A program made the translations under genes and the position numbers. 54,065 nt of DNA from Methylococcaceae bacterium (lineage in GTDB: Bacteria > Pseudomonadota > Gammaproteobacteria > Methylococcales > Methylomonadaceae). Positions 53,151-54,065 of the stretch are shown one piece after another; within the stretch, counting starts at the first letter, position 1; each line of letters starts with the position of its first letter. The stretch covers positions 1-54,065 of the forward strand of contig SPJS01000105.1 in NCBI GenBank assembly GCA_006844705.1, given 5' to 3'. A model generated the notes under the pieces. That model was not told the DNA's origin and made no database searches. It saw only the letters and a program-made list of their open reading frames with translations.

Positions 53151-53861
53151 TTAGTTGATTTTATACACTCTCATTTCACGGTTTTCATTTTTCTCAAAAA
53201 CTGAAGCAACTGGATTTGACAAATTAAATGGCGGCAGTTCAATATTCAGTTTATGAAACCCCCAGCCACTTAAATTTTCTCCATAGTTTTCCAATGGCCT
53301 ATTTTCAGATTCATCAGGAAAAGTAGTCGTTAATAAATATTTGCTCCCACTATCTCTGATATTATTCAAGACCTGAGCTGCATGATCATTAGATAAATGG
53401 AAAAGTACATCTCTTATAATGACAAGGTCAACTTGAGGAGGAATTTCCGTTATCGCATTAAATTCTTTAAATGTTACTCCCTTGCGGTCACCATAAGCGG
53501 CCTGATTATTTAATACTGTATGGCTCACAACATCTAAACCAAGATAACTCGCTCCATGTAAATGCAACTGGGACATCCAATTCCAATCGCCGCAACCAAT
53601 ATCAACAATAGATGTTATCTTAAATTGCTGGATACTTTCTTCAATGAAGGCACGAGTATCCATTGTTGTTTCTAAGGTACTTCCTGGACCAGATGCTGAC
53701 TCAAGATGACCATCTTTTTTTCGAATTAAATTTATTAATGCCCAATAATTACAAGAAGCTTCCTGCTTAGCGGTTTCGTTCTTTAATATAATGAATAGTT
53801 TTTCCAACAATTTAAAATATACTAACGTTGCATTGATGCGGACTTTATCAGTTAAGTTCAT
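53151..53861 (-). CDS. Class I SAM-dependent methyltransferase
   Basis: A 236-residue protein. Motif I VDIGCGDWNW lies near residues 86-95, the acidic second motif in YLGLDVVS near 106-113, and motif IV in VDLVIIRDVLFHLSN near 143-157. The substrate is unknown; the D-V-L-F-H-L segment resembles small-molecule or sugar methyltransferases. Its DNA is more AT-rich than most of the window, and it lies between a decayed transposase and a MITE, suggesting recent acquisition. Confidence 0.82.
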   Translation of the reverse strand: MNLTDKVRINATLVYFKLLEKLFIILKNETAKQEASCNYWALINLIRKKDGHLESASGPGSTLETTMDTRAFIEESIQQFKITSIVDIGCGDWNWMSQLHLHGASYLGLDVVSHTVLNNQAAYGDRKGVTFKEFNAITEIPPQVDLVIIRDVLFHLSNDHAAQVLNNIRDSGSKYLLTTTFPDESENRPLENYGENLSGWGFHKLNIELPPFNLSNPVASVFEKNENREMRVYKIN

Positions 53862-53903
53862 AAGATCACTATTTTAATTTATGTATTAATCTGAAGTACT
53901 TCA

Positions 53904-54059
53904 GGAACCTCTGATCAAGTCCAATTATTTTTAGCTTGCTAAAACTGTCGCTATTTTCCACGAAGATCGGCGCAATAGAATGACTATTACTGCTCTCTTC
54001 GCGAAAAATAGCGACAGTTTTTTCTGCGCTAAATTCTAACCAACTTAATCAGAGGTTCC
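53904..54059. repeat. MITE-like repeat, family B, long copy (156 bp)
   Basis: Terminal inverted repeats GGAACCTCTGAT and ATCAGAGGTTCC. Inside, AAAACTGTCGCTATTTT (53941-53957) pairs perfectly with 54005-54021 to form a 17-bp stem, extended imperfectly. No coding frame, so it would need a transposase in trans. The outer arms match the short copy at 34835-34912. Confidence 0.9.
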
Positions 54060-54065
54060 TTAAAT

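Overview
The window reads as chromosomal DNA of a gammaproteobacterium. Supporting signs are bamA-skp-fabZ-lpxA-rnhB-dnaE synteny, the EF-P beta-lysylation set (efp, epmA, epmB), a Cys-cluster FNR with a textbook FNR box, glnS as the route to Gln-tRNA, and dtd. The XrtA exosortase locus and an ABC module of the type linked to PQQ-alcohol dehydrogenases fit an aquatic, possibly methylotrophic lineage such as Methylococcales. That placement is inference; no 16S or methane/methanol oxidation genes are present.

Layout. 1-4002: a leftward surface-glycan operon (DegT-type aminotransferase, FemAB-like acyltransferase, polysaccharide pyruvyl transferase, sulfotransferase cut by the window edge). 4094-10458: the exosortase A accessory cluster, with ACP and two alpha/beta hydrolases rightward, meeting exosortase, PLP decarboxylase and acyl-CoA ligase leftward. 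10673-12625: two secreted proteins with VPVPA-type PEP-CTERM tails, one an endonuclease/exonuclease/phosphatase-fold enzyme, both likely XrtA substrates. 12668-16962: an unknown 503-aa protein, then epmB divergent from efp-epmA. 17050-25353: envelope and replication genes bamA, skp, fabZ, lpxA, rnhB, dnaE, with lpxD and lpxB absent from their usual places. 25357-34062: a dehydrogenase-like protein, a membrane protein with TLKRH repeats, DUF2062, comEC, fnr, an untracked 42-aa lipoprotein behind an FNR box, a HAD phosphatase and an NCS2 permease. 34098-39198: a DOMON-like secreted protein, a small periplasmic protein, ketosamine kinase, glnS, MOSC and PilZ proteins. 39289-42523: a four-gene ABC system of the PQQ-ADH type. 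42520-47272: dtd, a secreted nuclease, an OmpA/VWA lipoprotein, a Sel1 protein and gltX. 47314-47606: tRNA-Ala and two identical tRNA-Glu. 47926-52660: DUF2892, a haem-binding membrane protein, a degenerate EAL protein, and a two-gene glucosyl/mannosyl-glycerate-type pathway. 52661-54065: a decayed transposase, an AT-rich methyltransferase and a MITE.

Logic between genes. The left end couples glycan synthesis (1-4002) to the XrtA protein-sorting system and its cargo, consistent with a matrix-forming bacterium; PilZ and EAL proteins elsewhere suggest c-di-GMP input. Two dispersed palindromic repeat families were found by reading: family A (ends CTAGGAGGCTGTCGG) at 19326, 43026 and 47625, and family B (ends GGAACCTCTGAT) at 34835 and 53904. 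One family A copy supplies the stop codon of bamA. One family B copy looks like a deletion derivative of the other. No CRISPR array, prophage or intact insertion sequence was seen.
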